Numbered from the stretch's first letter, positions 8,056-16,328 are shown. The stretch is DNA of 18,816 bases from Candidatus Hydrogenedentota bacterium (GCA_035416745.1 DAOLNV010000043.1:26383-45198); one strand, 5' to 3'. The notes: generated by a model not told the origin, from the sequence alone. A program made the numbers and translations.

Positions 8056-8084
8056 TTGACCTCCAGCAGCCGGTGTTCTATTCT
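8056..8084 (+). promoter_or_regulatory. Sigma70-type promoter of the prepilin-like gene
   Basis: TTGACC (-35, 8056-8061), a 17-nt spacer and TATTCT (-10, 8079-8084). The predicted transcript starts near 8091, giving a leader of about 60 nt to the ATG at 8154, with AGGAGG at 8139-8144. Confidence 0.6.
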
Positions 8085-8153
8085 GTTTTTGTTGATCGTG
8101 GATGCGTGGTTGCGAAGAAACGGTGTCATTCTCATAACAGGAGGAATAAGGAC

Positions 8154-9044
8154 ATGAAGAACAAAGGGTTCACACTGATTGAATTGCTTGTAGTAATTGC
8201 CATCATTGGCATCCTGGCGGCAATCTTGTTGCCGGCGTTGGCCCGCGCGCGCGAAGCGGCCCGGCGCGCAAGCTGCGCCAACAACCTCAAACAGATGGGC
8301 TTGGTGTTCAAGATGTACGCCAACGAAGCCAAGGGCGAGAAGTTCCCCACCATGAAAACACACCACTCTCTCAATCCCCTGGAAGCCGGGTATACGGGCC
8401 AGGGATGCGACAGGGTCACGAACGGCAGTATTTTCTTTGCGGGGCAGCAGGTGTACCCCGAGTATCTCAGCGATATGAACGTGTTGGTGTGCCCGTCGGA
8501 TGCAGACGGGATCGAGGGCCTGGAATCGGGCATCTGGAATGTGGACGAGAATCCCGACCTGCCGCCGGACCCCTGCCGGTTTGACGGACGGTCCTACAAA
8601 TACCTCGGCTGGGCCTTGACCAAGGATGATTTCATGGTCACCGGTGCGGACGAGAACGCCATGACCCAGGGCTTGGGAACGACCATCGACATGGGCTTTG
8701 GAACCGCGGTATACGGCTTGCTCGATCCCCCCGATATCACCCAGTTCGACTCCGACATCCCAGTCACCAAGGACGACGGCAAAAGCATCACCGTGTACCG
8801 GCTTCGTGAGGGCATCGAGCGGTTCTTCGTCACCGATATCAACAATCCCGCCGGCAGCGCATTGGCCCAGTCCGAACTTGCTGTGATGTACGACGAGGTC
8901 ACCGAAATCGCCGACAACTTCAACCACGTCCCCGGCGGGGCGAACGTACTCTATATGGACGGGCACGTCTCGTTCCTGAGATACCCGTCGACGTACCCCG
9001 TCAGTCGCGCATGGGCATGGCTCTACGCCAACTTCCTCGACTGA
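8154..9044 (+). CDS. Prepilin-type secreted protein with H-x-DG tail
   Basis: This 296-residue type IV pilin-like (pseudopilin) protein begins with a class III signal: KNKG at the cleavage site, then FTLIELLVVIAIIGILAAIL with the conserved Glu at position 5 of the mature chain. A helix rich in Arg and Ala follows (ARAREAARRASCANNLKQMG, residues 30-49), typical of the large pseudopilin families of planctomycete-like bacteria. The C-terminus carries NHVPGGANVLYMDGHVSF, the processing-associated H-x9-DG motif with one extra spacer residue (His 258, Asp-Gly 269-270). The middle resembles no enzyme I know. ATG at 8154 has AGGAGG 9 nt upstream; the longer in-frame start at 8073 overlaps the promoter. 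Processing by a prepilin peptidase and export by a type II or type IV pilus machine are expected from the family, but no such genes are present here. Confidence 0.92.
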   Translation: MKNKGFTLIELLVVIAIIGILAAILLPALARAREAARRASCANNLKQMGLVFKMYANEAKGEKFPTMKTHHSLNPLEAGYTGQGCDRVTNGSIFFAGQQVYPEYLSDMNVLVCPSDADGIEGLESGIWNVDENPDLPPDPCRFDGRSYKYLGWALTKDDFMVTGADENAMTQGLGTTIDMGFGTAVYGLLDPPDITQFDSDIPVTKDDGKSITVYRLREGIERFFVTDINNPAGSALAQSELAVMYDEVTEIADNFNHVPGGANVLYMDGHVSFLRYPSTYPVSRAWAWLYANFLD

Positions 9045-9109
9045 AATAGCGGCGGGGCCGGTTGAACAGCAGAGGTTGGTTTGACCGCTCGCGGCCAGGA
9101 CGCAATAGT

Positions 9110-9141
9110 GAGGGGCGCTGTCGACTTCGACGGCGCCCCTC
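9110..9141 (+). terminator. Rho-independent terminator after the prepilin-like gene
   Basis: A perfect 9-bp stem GAGGGGCGC (9110-9118) / GCGCCCCTC (9133-9141) contains a further inner GTCG/CGAC pairing. A moderately T-rich tail follows (CTTTCTTTCC, about 9152-9161). It sits 66 nt beyond the stop of the plus-strand gene, before the convergent small gene that ends at 9180, and may serve both directions. Confidence 0.7.
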
Positions 9142-9179
9142 GTGTCAGTAGCTTTCTTTCCAGTCTGCCGCTGGAAACG

Positions 9180-9377
9180 CTACACACGAATATCGAGTAT
9201 CTGGCCCACGCCCGTTGACCGTGGCAACTGCACGCTCGCCGATTCGATCAACTTCACTACCTGTTCTCCCTGCTCTGCCATGACCTCTTTCTGCTTGGCC
9301 AGCACAGCCGCCTGCCGGGCCGCCTCAACCGGAATCTGGCCCGCACTCGAAGTGCCCGCCGACCCTATGGATGCCAT
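9180..9377 (-). CDS. Small YjfB-like protein (putative motility family)
   Basis: This is a 65-residue acidic protein with a predicted central helix (VEAARQAAVLAKQKEVMAEQ, 19-38) and the C-terminus GVGQILDIRV. The size, a helix with a VLxKQ-like core and a final G-x-hydrophobic-D-I-R-V fit the YjfB family, small proteins labelled putative motility in Bacillus and others. The match is from memory of the pattern and is moderate. Start is ATG 9377 because GGAGG lies about 8 nt upstream; an in-frame GTG at 9386 abuts that GGAGG and is unlikely. It has its own promoter (9460-9488) and converges with the prepilin-like gene. The molecular function is unknown. Confidence 0.68.
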   Translation of the reverse strand: MASIGSAGTSSAGQIPVEAARQAAVLAKQKEVMAEQGEQVVKLIESASVQLPRSTGVGQILDIRV

Positions 9378-9459
9378 CCCTATCACCCTCCGTCACTCCC
9401 GAGGAGACATCGGTGCTCGAAACGCGCCACATATCTCAAATGCTCCCATCAACGCAGAA

Positions 9460-9488
9460 CTTATACCAGAAAACCGCTATTCGGGCAA
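9460..9488 (-). promoter_or_regulatory. Sigma70-type promoter of the YjfB-like gene
   Basis: Read on the minus strand: TTGCCC (9488-9483), a 17-nt spacer, TATAAG (9465-9460). An A/T-rich tract (AACAATAAAAACCCC, just upstream) could be an UP element. The expected transcript start is near 9453, leaving about 75 nt of leader before the ATG at 9377. Confidence 0.65.
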
Positions 9489-9664
9489 AAGAATAGGGGT
9501 TTTTATTGTTTTTGCGCTGCGATTTGCCCGGCTTCTGCTTTCACGGGAGAGCGGGGTGCCACAAGATGTCACAAGAGGATACCGCACCTGGTACCGCCGA
9601 GCGCGGGTGTCTCACTCCTTGGGCGCCTCCCGCCAGGCCGTGCGGCCAGCGGTCCACACATAGA
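9489..9664. other. Gap between groEL terminator and YjfB-like promoter
   Basis: Apart from the A/T-rich upstream tract near 9496-9521, I see no gene, repeat or structure here. Open frames across it lack a ribosome site and family features. Confidence 0.5.
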
Positions 9665-9692
9665 ACGCGCCGATCCGCGGGGATCGGCGCGT
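9665..9692 (-). terminator. Terminator hairpin after groEL
   Basis: A perfect 12-bp stem ACGCGCCGATCC (9665-9676), loop GCGG, GGATCGGCGCGT (9681-9692), lies 24 nt beyond the groEL stop. On the groEL strand the following bases are TTCTATGTGT, a weak T-tract, so efficiency is uncertain; the position and perfection of the stem support the call. Confidence 0.7.
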
Positions 9693-9716
9693 AGCGTATC
9701 TCGGGGAAAACACTGG

Positions 9717-11363
9717 TTACATCATGCCGGGCATTCCACCCATTCCGCCCATTCCGCCGTGGCCATGGGGTCCGGGCGCGGGTTTTGGCGGTTCGGGGAT
9801 GTCGGTCACGAGACATTCGGTGGTGATGAAGCAACCCGCTACGCTCACGGCATTCTGGATGGCGGTGCGAAGGACTTTTGCCGGGTCGATAATGCCCGCA
9901 GCCGCCAAGTCTTCCAATTGGCCGGTCTCGACATTGAGGCCGATGTTCGCCTTGGCGCCTTCCACCTTCTTGACGATTACCGGGCCTTCGAGCCCGGCGT
10001 TATTGGCGAGCTGGGCGAGGGGCTCCTCCAATGCGCGCCACACGATATTCGCGCCGACCCGCTCGTCGCCCTCGAGGTCAAGGGATTTCAGGCTTTCCCG
10101 CGCCGCAAGGTAGGCGATGCCGCCCCCGGGAACCCAGCCTTCTTCAATGGCAGCCCGTGTTGCGTTCAACGCGTCTTGCGTACGGCTCTTTTTCTCCTTC
10201 AGCGCCACCTCGGACGGGGCCCCCACGCGCACCACCGCAACGCCGCCCGCCAGTTTCGCCAGGCGTTCCTGAAGCTTCTCGCGGTCGTAATCCGACGTCG
10301 TCGACTCGATGGCGCGGCGAATGGTCTCGCAGCGGCCCATGATGTCTTTCTTCTTGCCAGCACCCTCGATGATCGTGCAGTCGTCCTTCGTGATCTCTAC
10401 GCGTTTGGCGCGGCCCAGGTCCTTGAGCTCGACGCCCTCGAGTTTGGTCCCTAAATCCTCGGAAATGAACAGGCCGCCCGTCACGGTAGCGATGTCGCGC
10501 AGAATCTCTTTCCGGCGGTCGCCAAAGGCCGGGGCTTTCACCGCAGCCACGTTCAGGATGCCGCGAAGCCGGTTCACCACCAGGGTCGCGAGCGCTTCGC
10601 CCTCAACGTCTTCCGCGATGATAAGAAGAGGTCTTCCGCATTGGGCAATGGCCTGGAGAAGGGGCAGCATGTCCTGCATGCCGCTGATCTTCTTTTCGTG
10701 AATAAGGATGTAGCAGTCATCGAGTAGCGCGGTCATGTTCTCGGGGTTCGTGGCAAAATAGGGCGACAGATAGCCCCGATCGAACTGCATTCCGTCCACC
10801 ACCTCCATCTCGGTCTCGAGCCCTTTGCCTTCCTCGATGGTGATCACACCGTCATCGCCAACTTCCTCGATAGCCGTCGCGAGCATCTTGCCAATCTCGG
10901 AATCGCCATTGGCCGAAACCGTCGCCACGTGCTCGATATCTTTCGAGTCGCGGACTTTCTTGCTCTGCTTCTGGATGGATTCCACCACTTTCGCCAGCGC
11001 CTTTTCCATCCCCCGCTTCAAGTGCATGGGGTTGCACCCCGCGGTGACGTGCCGCAATCCCTCGTGGATCAACCGCTGAGCCAGAATGGTCGCCGTAGTC
11101 GTGCCGTCTCCCGCAATGTCCTGCGTCTTGCTTGCCGCCTGACGCAGCATGCGCGCGCCCATATTGGCGTAGCCGTCTTTCAGCTCGATCTCTTTGGCTA
11201 CCGCGGCGCCATCCTTGGTGATGTTTGGTGCGCCGAACGACTTCTCCAGCACCACGTTGCGGCCCTTCGGGCCCAACGTAACCTTCACCCCGTCCGATAA
11301 CGCGTTTGCGCCTTCCAACAATGCCGCACGCGCCTCCTGGTCAAAAGCCAGTTTCTTGGCCAT
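9717..11363 (-). CDS. groEL: Chaperonin GroEL (Hsp60)
   Basis: This 548-residue type I chaperonin subunit forms the cytoplasmic double-ring ATP-dependent folding chamber. It opens MAKKLAFDQEARAALLEGAN. The nucleotide site includes LGPKGRNV (30-37) and GDGTTTATILA (85-95). The catalytic Asp lies within KKSRTQDALNATRAA (near 400), and the family block ALNATRAAIEEGWVPGGGIA is intact. The C-terminal Gly/Met tail ends GHGGMGGMGGMPGMM, as in canonical GroEL. The length equals that of the Escherichia coli protein. ATG 11363 is preceded by GGAGGAGCAGGGATT. Expression is probably under HrcA control: a perfect CIRCE lies just after the predicted transcript start. groES is absent from its usual place directly upstream, so the cochaperonin must come from elsewhere and this may be one of several groEL copies. 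Confidence 0.98.
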   Translation of the reverse strand: MAKKLAFDQEARAALLEGANALSDGVKVTLGPKGRNVVLEKSFGAPNITKDGAAVAKEIELKDGYANMGARMLRQAASKTQDIAGDGTTTATILAQRLIHEGLRHVTAGCNPMHLKRGMEKALAKVVESIQKQSKKVRDSKDIEHVATVSANGDSEIGKMLATAIEEVGDDGVITIEEGKGLETEMEVVDGMQFDRGYLSPYFATNPENMTALLDDCYILIHEKKISGMQDMLPLLQAIAQCGRPLLIIAEDVEGEALATLVVNRLRGILNVAAVKAPAFGDRRKEILRDIATVTGGLFISEDLGTKLEGVELKDLGRAKRVEITKDDCTIIEGAGKKKDIMGRCETIRRAIESTTSDYDREKLQERLAKLAGGVAVVRVGAPSEVALKEKKSRTQDALNATRAAIEEGWVPGGGIAYLAARESLKSLDLEGDERVGANIVWRALEEPLAQLANNAGLEGPVIVKKVEGAKANIGLNVETGQLEDLAAAGIIDPAKVLRTAIQNAVSVAGCFITTECLVTDIPEPPKPAPGPHGHGGMGGMGGMPGMM

Positions 11364-11551
11364 AATCCCTGCTCCTCCACTCTAAGAACCCATTCCATGT
11401 TTATACAGCTTGCCACACGGCATCGAGGCAGCTGCTCGTTTCACATATTCCCATAAGATATTCATGACCGAGACGTCGGGCAAAGCCCTCGGTACCCTCG
11501 AGATATGCAGGGACTCACCCCGGGCGCACTCCACGCGGCGGCCCTGCTTCG
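11364..11551 (-). other. groEL 5' leader without groES
   Basis: About 190 nt lie between the CIRCE operator and the groEL start. It is too short for groES (about 290 nt) and shows no groES-like translation. A second weak promoter is possible: TTGCCC (11480-11475), 17 nt, TATCTT (11457-11452), on the minus strand. A 27-codon ATG frame ends just before groEL, but it has no ribosome site. Confidence 0.5.
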
Positions 11552-11578
11552 TTAGCACTCCTCCCGAACGAGTGCTAA
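11552..11578 (-). promoter_or_regulatory. CIRCE operator (HrcA-binding inverted repeat)
   Basis: TTAGCACTC (11552-11560), a 9-nt spacer, GAGTGCTAA (11570-11578): a perfect match to the CIRCE consensus. It begins within a few bases of the predicted groEL transcript start, where HrcA binding would block transcription until heat shock. No hrcA gene is in the window. Confidence 0.97.
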
Positions 11579-11587
11579 CAGGGCCGC

Positions 11588-11616
11588 ATCGTACCATATG
11601 AACCAAGAACTGTCAA
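11588..11616 (-). promoter_or_regulatory. Sigma70-type promoter of groEL
   Basis: On the minus strand: TTGACA (11616-11611), a 17-nt spacer, TACGAT (11593-11588). The predicted start is near 11581, directly before CIRCE. The perfect -35 and ideal spacing indicate a strong promoter. The groEL leader would be about 218 nt. Confidence 0.85.
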
Positions 11617-11736
11617 GCTCACAACACGCCTCACAAGAGACCGTCCAGACCTTCCGGGCGACCGGGCTGGCACCCCCAACAGCGACCGCAGCATGTTCTT
11701 GTTCGGCGAGGGGTTCGTGCCGCCCGGCCCCGGGCG

Positions 11737-11765
11737 TTGATGCGGGGTCCTATCCTTCGTACAAT
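11737..11765 (+). promoter_or_regulatory. Sigma70-type promoter of the exported hydrolase gene
   Basis: TTGATG (11737-11742), a 17-nt spacer, TACAAT (11760-11765). The predicted start is near 11772, with a short leader of about 30 nt containing AGGAGAGGGG before the ATG at 11804. Between this and the groEL promoter (11617-11736) I see nothing else. Confidence 0.65.
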
Positions 11766-11803
11766 GAGCCAGCGTCACGATTCAGGAGAGGGGGTACAAC
11801 GCC

Positions 11804-13804
11804 ATGAGAAACATGCTGATGACAGGGCTCGTGCTCGCCGTCGCGCTGACGGCCGCGGCCCAGGATGAATTGACGGTGCTTCGGGAGGCCCAAGACGGCC
11901 ACGTCCCGCCGGGCGGCTTGCTCTACGCCTATCTTCAGGAACAGGCACACCAGGCCCTCGAGCGCCGCCTGCAGCGTTACGAGCAAATCAAAACTCCGGA
12001 AAATGTGGCGGCGTACCAGAAGGATTTGAAGGCATTTTTCATCGAACAGCTTGGCGGATTCCCCGAGCGCACGCCGCTCAACGCGCGCACGGCCGCCACC
12101 CTTGAGCGCGACGGATACCGCATCGAGAAGATCATCTTCGAAAGCCGCCCGGGATTCCATGTCACCGGTCTCCTCCATCTTCCCGCCTCTCCCGGGCCGT
12201 ATCCGGCCGTACTCGTCCCGTGTGGACACAGCGCCAACGGCAAAGCCTCCGAAGCCTACCAGCGAGGGTGCATCCTGATGGCGAAGCATGGGGTCGCCGC
12301 ATTCTGTTTCGACCCCTTCGGACAGGGTGAGCGGTACCAGGTGCTTTCGGACCAGGGCAAGCCGAAGTACGGCGCCACGACCGAGCATACCTTCGCGGGT
12401 ACCGGCTGCATCCTCCTCGGGCTTAATGCCGCCGCCTACGAGATCTGGGACGGCATGCGCGCCATCGACTACCTCCAGAGCCGCGGCGACATCGACCCCA
12501 AACGCATCGGCTGCGCCGGTAACTCGGGCGGCGGAACGCAAACCAGCTATTTCATGGCCCTCGACGAACGGATCCTATGCGCCGCCCCGTCGTGCTACCT
12601 CACATCGATGCGCCGGCTTACCGACACCATCGGACCCCAAGACGCCGAACAGAATATCCACGGCCAGATCGCCCGAGGCATGGACCACGCCGACTACATC
12701 ATCATGCGCGCACCAAAACCCACCCTCATCTGCTGCGCTACCCGGGATTTCTTTGACATCCAAGGCACGTGGGACAGTTTCCGGCAGGCCAAGCGCGTCT
12801 ACACGAGGCTGGGACTCGCCGAAGCGGTGGACTTGGCAGAGACCGACGAGGAGCACGGGTGGACCGTCAATCTGCGCGTGGCGAACGCCCGTTGGATGCG
12901 CCGCTGGATGCTGGACATCGACGAGCCCATAACCGAGGCGGACTGCGCCATTCTCTCGGATCAAGAGGCCCAGTGTTCCGAGAAAGGGCAGGTGCTTCTC
13001 ATGGACGGCGAACGCTCGGTCTTCGACATCAACGCGGATGTCGAGGCGGCGTATGCCCCCGGGCGCAAAGCCCTCTGGTCGGGCGACAAAGCCGCCGCGC
13101 TGAGCCGGGCCCGTGACATCGCCGGCATTCGTCCTCTCGACCAGGTGCCCGAATGCACGATCGAACCGGCTGGAATCCTCCAACGCGACGGGTACCGCGT
13201 CGAGAAGCTACTCTTCATACCCTCCGATGGCATCGTGGTCCCTGCGCTGCGGTTCGTGCCTGCCCAGGCGAGCGGCGCGACGTGCCTATACGCCCACGGC
13301 GGGGGAAAACAGGCCGAAGCAGCCCCCGGCGGCGCCATCGAAGCGCTCGTCAAGAAAGGCCTCACCGTCGTGGCCGTTGACCTGCCCGGACTGGGCGAAA
13401 CCACCAGCGACAAGGACCCGAAAGGCGCCTTCTCGAAGCTGTTCACCCCGAACTGGCGAGAGTTCTTCCTGGCCTACAAGCTCGACCGGTCCCTTCTCGG
13501 CATGCGAGCCGAGTCCATCCTCATGCTCGCCCGGAACCTGGGCGGAAACATCGAGGCCGTAGGCGTGGGCGAGGCCGGCCCCGCCGTGTTGCATGCCGCC
13601 GCGTTCGAACCCGCGCTGTTCGCGTCCGTGCGCCTCGAACGCAGCCTTGAAACATGGACCACCGTGGTTGCCACCAAGGAGAATACCCTGCAGATGGCCA
13701 ACTGCGTCCACGGCGGCCTGCGCGTGTACGATCTCCCCGACCTTGTGGCCAGCCTCGGCGACGGAATAGCCGTCATCGACCCTGCCGGCGCGGGTGGAAA
13801 CTAG
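11804..13804 (+). CDS. Exported two-domain alpha/beta hydrolase, acetylxylan-esterase-like
   Basis: This 666-residue protein has a Sec signal peptide (LMTGLVLAVALTAAAQ, 5-20). The first alpha/beta-hydrolase domain (about 70-375) looks active: nucleophile Ser241 in GNSGGG, an acid in RDFFD (314-318) and His351 in EEHGW. Its closest named relatives are the acetylxylan-esterase/prolyl-oligopeptidase-like proteins common in polysaccharide-degrading planctomycete-type bacteria, so removal of acyl groups from glycans is a plausible but unproven role. The second half (about 455-655) repeats the fold: RDGYRVEKLLF (461-471) echoes RDGYRIEKIIF (102-112). Its elbow reads VGVGEAGP (586-593) with no Ser, so it is likely inactive and structural. 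ATG 11804 has AGGAGAGGGG upstream. It is transcribed alone, away from groEL and towards the convergent gene at 13887. Confidence 0.88.
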   Translation: MRNMLMTGLVLAVALTAAAQDELTVLREAQDGHVPPGGLLYAYLQEQAHQALERRLQRYEQIKTPENVAAYQKDLKAFFIEQLGGFPERTPLNARTAATLERDGYRIEKIIFESRPGFHVTGLLHLPASPGPYPAVLVPCGHSANGKASEAYQRGCILMAKHGVAAFCFDPFGQGERYQVLSDQGKPKYGATTEHTFAGTGCILLGLNAAAYEIWDGMRAIDYLQSRGDIDPKRIGCAGNSGGGTQTSYFMALDERILCAAPSCYLTSMRRLTDTIGPQDAEQNIHGQIARGMDHADYIIMRAPKPTLICCATRDFFDIQGTWDSFRQAKRVYTRLGLAEAVDLAETDEEHGWTVNLRVANARWMRRWMLDIDEPITEADCAILSDQEAQCSEKGQVLLMDGERSVFDINADVEAAYAPGRKALWSGDKAAALSRARDIAGIRPLDQVPECTIEPAGILQRDGYRVEKLLFIPSDGIVVPALRFVPAQASGATCLYAHGGGKQAEAAPGGAIEALVKKGLTVVAVDLPGLGETTSDKDPKGAFSKLFTPNWREFFLAYKLDRSLLGMRAESILMLARNLGGNIEAVGVGEAGPAVLHAAAFEPALFASVRLERSLETWTTVVATKENTLQMANCVHGGLRVYDLPDLVASLGDGIAVIDPAGAGGN

Positions 13805-13835
13805 GAACCAGGGATGAGGCGTGAGGATTGACGGC

Positions 13836-13852
13836 GAGGGTGAGGGTGAGGG
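13836..13852. repeat. Short tandem repeat between convergent genes
   Basis: GAGGGT GAGGGT GAGGG lies in the 82-nt gap between the hydrolase stop and the convergent membrane-protein stop. It is G-rich on the plus strand. I see no clear terminator hairpin in this gap for either gene. Confidence 0.5.
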
Positions 13853-13886
13853 CCCGACACGGACATGCATGCATTCGTCCCGCGCG

Positions 13887-16328
13887 TCACCCCGCGCGAG
13901 TCAGTGGCCGAATAGCAAGAGCAGCCAGGCCGTAGCAAACGAGCGCCAGCAGCACGACAAGCGGGAATCCCATGTGCACTGAACTCGCCGTGGCCAGCGT
14001 CGCCCCCATGACCGATGCGCAGCCGTTTATTCCCCACGCCCACGGCAACAGGGCGTCCGACCGGTTCGCGGCGGCCTGCAACCCCAAGGGAAACGGGATC
14101 CCCATGCAGAACGCCATTGGGGCCAGCCCCGCAACGCTCAACACAATCTTCACGCCGTCAGGAAAGCCTGCCAGCGCTTCGAACACCGGATGCAGCGCCA
14201 CGTGATACACCCCCGCGACGCAGGCTATCCCGAGAACGGCACGCGCCACATTTCGCGCCGGGTTCCCAGCTAGACGGCCAGCGGCGTAGCTGCCCGCTCC
14301 CGAAAAGAACAGAAAGGATGTCAGCACCACCGCCACGGCATATACCGGATATGCCAGAAACAACATAAACCTCTGCACAAAAACGATTTCCAAAAACATG
14401 TAGGCTATCCCCAGCAGCGCAAAATAGACAATGACCCATCGCTTGAAGCCTTTCGCGGCCGGACTTCTCCCCAGCACGGCCAATGGGGCAAGGATGAATA
14501 TTGCGCTGGCAACGGCTGCCTGGACAATTGTGGCGGCAAGCGCCACGTACCCCCATTCGACGAACGGCACCCACGCTACGCCCATCCCTTTCACAAGACG
14601 CGGCAGCGTTGACCATTTGAAGAACCGGAAGAAGTACGGCCGCATGTCTGTCGCCGGTCTCACATAAAACAGATAATGCTCGTAAAAATCCTCGGGATTC
14701 TCCGATACAAGAGCCTGTGTCGCTTGGTAGTAAACCGTTCCCTGGGAAAGCTGGATGTACTGATTGGTCTCGTCCTCGCGGACGCCCGGGAAGTAGCAGG
14801 GATCGAAGCTCCGGGACTGGCAGAAGCCGCGTACGGCAGCCACATCTTCGCCGGACAGAGGCGCTCTGGACACCACCAGGGTGGCGCTGTTCAGCGAGCG
14901 AATCATCACGAGGTGTTTCCCGGGGTCCGCAATGCCGTCGCGGCGTAGCGCCTCGACAGCGGTGGCAAAGAGTTTCAGGGAGTCGCGCGGAGGTGTCTTC
15001 AGCCAGCAGGTAACCGCGAGAACACCCTCGGGCGTGAGGCGGCGAAGAAAGAGGCGGAAGGCCTCGACGGTATACAGGTAGCTCTCATTCAGCGCATACA
15101 CGCCCGAGGCAGCCGCCGTGAACGAGCCAGACAAAGGCGCCTGAATAAGGTCGAATTGCCGGTCGTGCGACTGGAGATATCCCCGCCCCTCCCCCAGCAC
15201 AAGCGTGACGTCCGGCCGCTGGTACAGTCCCCCGGCGAAGTCCGAAAAGGTCGAACGCACCAGTTCGAGCGCCGCCGGGTCGACCTCCACGGCCGTGACA
15301 TGCCGGGCCCCGTGGTACAGGGCCGCCAACACCTCGGTCCCGCCCCCGGGACCAAGCACAAACACGTCGGGAGCATCCACCAGCCGGTACGCCACCGCGC
15401 CGGTCACGTAATCGAGGTACGCAAACGCACTGAGGCCGCCATCGAAGCGGTTGACAGGCGATACGGACCCTGCGTCAAAGAATAGCCCGATCTGCTCGGG
15501 CAGCGGCCCCAGTTCGCTCATCGGGTAGGCCGTGATCTCGCCCGGCGTCTCCCGTATCATCACCGAACGGACAGCCGTGACGGTCGAGAGGGGGCTGAAC
15601 CGGCGCGCGAGCACCTCCGCATCCGGGAAATCCATGACGTAGGAAAATCCCTTGTATTGCGAGACCCGGACGGGCGTGTGCGCAGCAAGAATCATCAGTG
15701 CGGCGGGTATGAACAGCAGGCACCCTGCCAGCGGTCTGCGGGAGAGGGCCGCAGGCTTGTCCAGCCCCAACAGAATCCACGCGGCCATGCCCATCCCGGT
15801 GACGGACCCGAGCACCGGCCAGTCCGGCGGCGCCGCAACATACAGCAGACCCACCGCCACGAGCGCGCCCACGCCCGAACCCGCCATGTTCCACGCGTAC
15901 AACGCCCCCACCGAGCGCGACGCCAGCAGGAAAGCGCACGTGATACAGGTCGACACCAGAAAAAACGGCACGGAAAGTACAAGATACAGTGTGAGAAGAT
16001 GCAGCATCTGGCCGCGTTGCGTCGCCAACTCGAACGTTTCAAATGGCACGTGCTGGCTGATGGCGTAGCTGGCGGGCACCGCCGCGCAAAAAGCCAGAGC
16101 CGACCACCAGAGCATGAGGCGTTCCCTGCCCGCAAACGATTGCCTCAAGAGCGCCAGCAGCGCGCCGCTCGCCCCGAAGCCCAGCATCGCGAGACTGATA
16201 ACCATGTACGCGAAATGATGCCACTGGGCAATGGACAGAATGCGCATCAGCACGATCTGGTACGCAATACCCGCCGCGCTGACAAGCCCCACCGCCGCGC
16301 CGAGGCATACAGACACACGCGGCGTCAT
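13887..16328 (-). CDS. Multi-pass membrane spermidine-synthase-like protein
   Basis: This 813-residue protein has three parts. Residues 1-215 hold about seven hydrophobic segments (for example 5-30, 40-62, 72-95, 110-135, 140-166, 170-189, 200-216). A soluble Rossmann domain follows (about 320-490) with the SAM-type loop VFVLGPGGGTEVL and the ribose-binding acid in VTAVEVDP (344-351). The C-terminal half has about six more hydrophobic segments (about 592-810). The core resembles spermidine/spermine synthases, but the strand that should carry the catalytic Asp reads FDLIQAPLSGSF (392-403), without the DxxDP-type acid. Polyamine synthesis is therefore doubtful; methyltransferase or substrate-transport roles are open. 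ATG 16328 overlaps the preceding gene's TGA (ATGA), with AGGGA upstream, so translation is probably coupled to the isoaspartate methyltransferase. An upstream in-frame extension to 16466 lies wholly inside that gene and is rejected. Confidence 0.87.
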   Translation of the reverse strand: MTPRVSVCLGAAVGLVSAAGIAYQIVLMRILSIAQWHHFAYMVISLAMLGFGASGALLALLRQSFAGRERLMLWWSALAFCAAVPASYAISQHVPFETFELATQRGQMLHLLTLYLVLSVPFFLVSTCITCAFLLASRSVGALYAWNMAGSGVGALVAVGLLYVAAPPDWPVLGSVTGMGMAAWILLGLDKPAALSRRPLAGCLLFIPAALMILAAHTPVRVSQYKGFSYVMDFPDAEVLARRFSPLSTVTAVRSVMIRETPGEITAYPMSELGPLPEQIGLFFDAGSVSPVNRFDGGLSAFAYLDYVTGAVAYRLVDAPDVFVLGPGGGTEVLAALYHGARHVTAVEVDPAALELVRSTFSDFAGGLYQRPDVTLVLGEGRGYLQSHDRQFDLIQAPLSGSFTAAASGVYALNESYLYTVEAFRLFLRRLTPEGVLAVTCWLKTPPRDSLKLFATAVEALRRDGIADPGKHLVMIRSLNSATLVVSRAPLSGEDVAAVRGFCQSRSFDPCYFPGVREDETNQYIQLSQGTVYYQATQALVSENPEDFYEHYLFYVRPATDMRPYFFRFFKWSTLPRLVKGMGVAWVPFVEWGYVALAATIVQAAVASAIFILAPLAVLGRSPAAKGFKRWVIVYFALLGIAYMFLEIVFVQRFMLFLAYPVYAVAVVLTSFLFFSGAGSYAAGRLAGNPARNVARAVLGIACVAGVYHVALHPVFEALAGFPDGVKIVLSVAGLAPMAFCMGIPFPLGLQAAANRSDALLPWAWGINGCASVMGATLATASSVHMGFPLVVLLALVCYGLAALAIRPLTRAG

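Noticed and set aside
8034..8966. A 310-codon minus-strand frame opposite the prepilin-like gene
   Set aside because: It lacks a ribosome site and recognisable motifs, and it covers the prepilin promoter; the plus strand has a classic prepilin signal.
9142..9663. A 173-codon plus-strand frame between the prepilin-like gene and groEL
   Set aside because: It starts just after a terminator, runs antisense over the YjfB-like gene and its promoter, and has no ribosome site or family features.
11382..11463. A 27-codon leader peptide (MNILWEYVK onward) or a groES remnant before groEL
   Set aside because: There is no Shine-Dalgarno before the ATG at 11463, and the sequence bears no resemblance to GroES.
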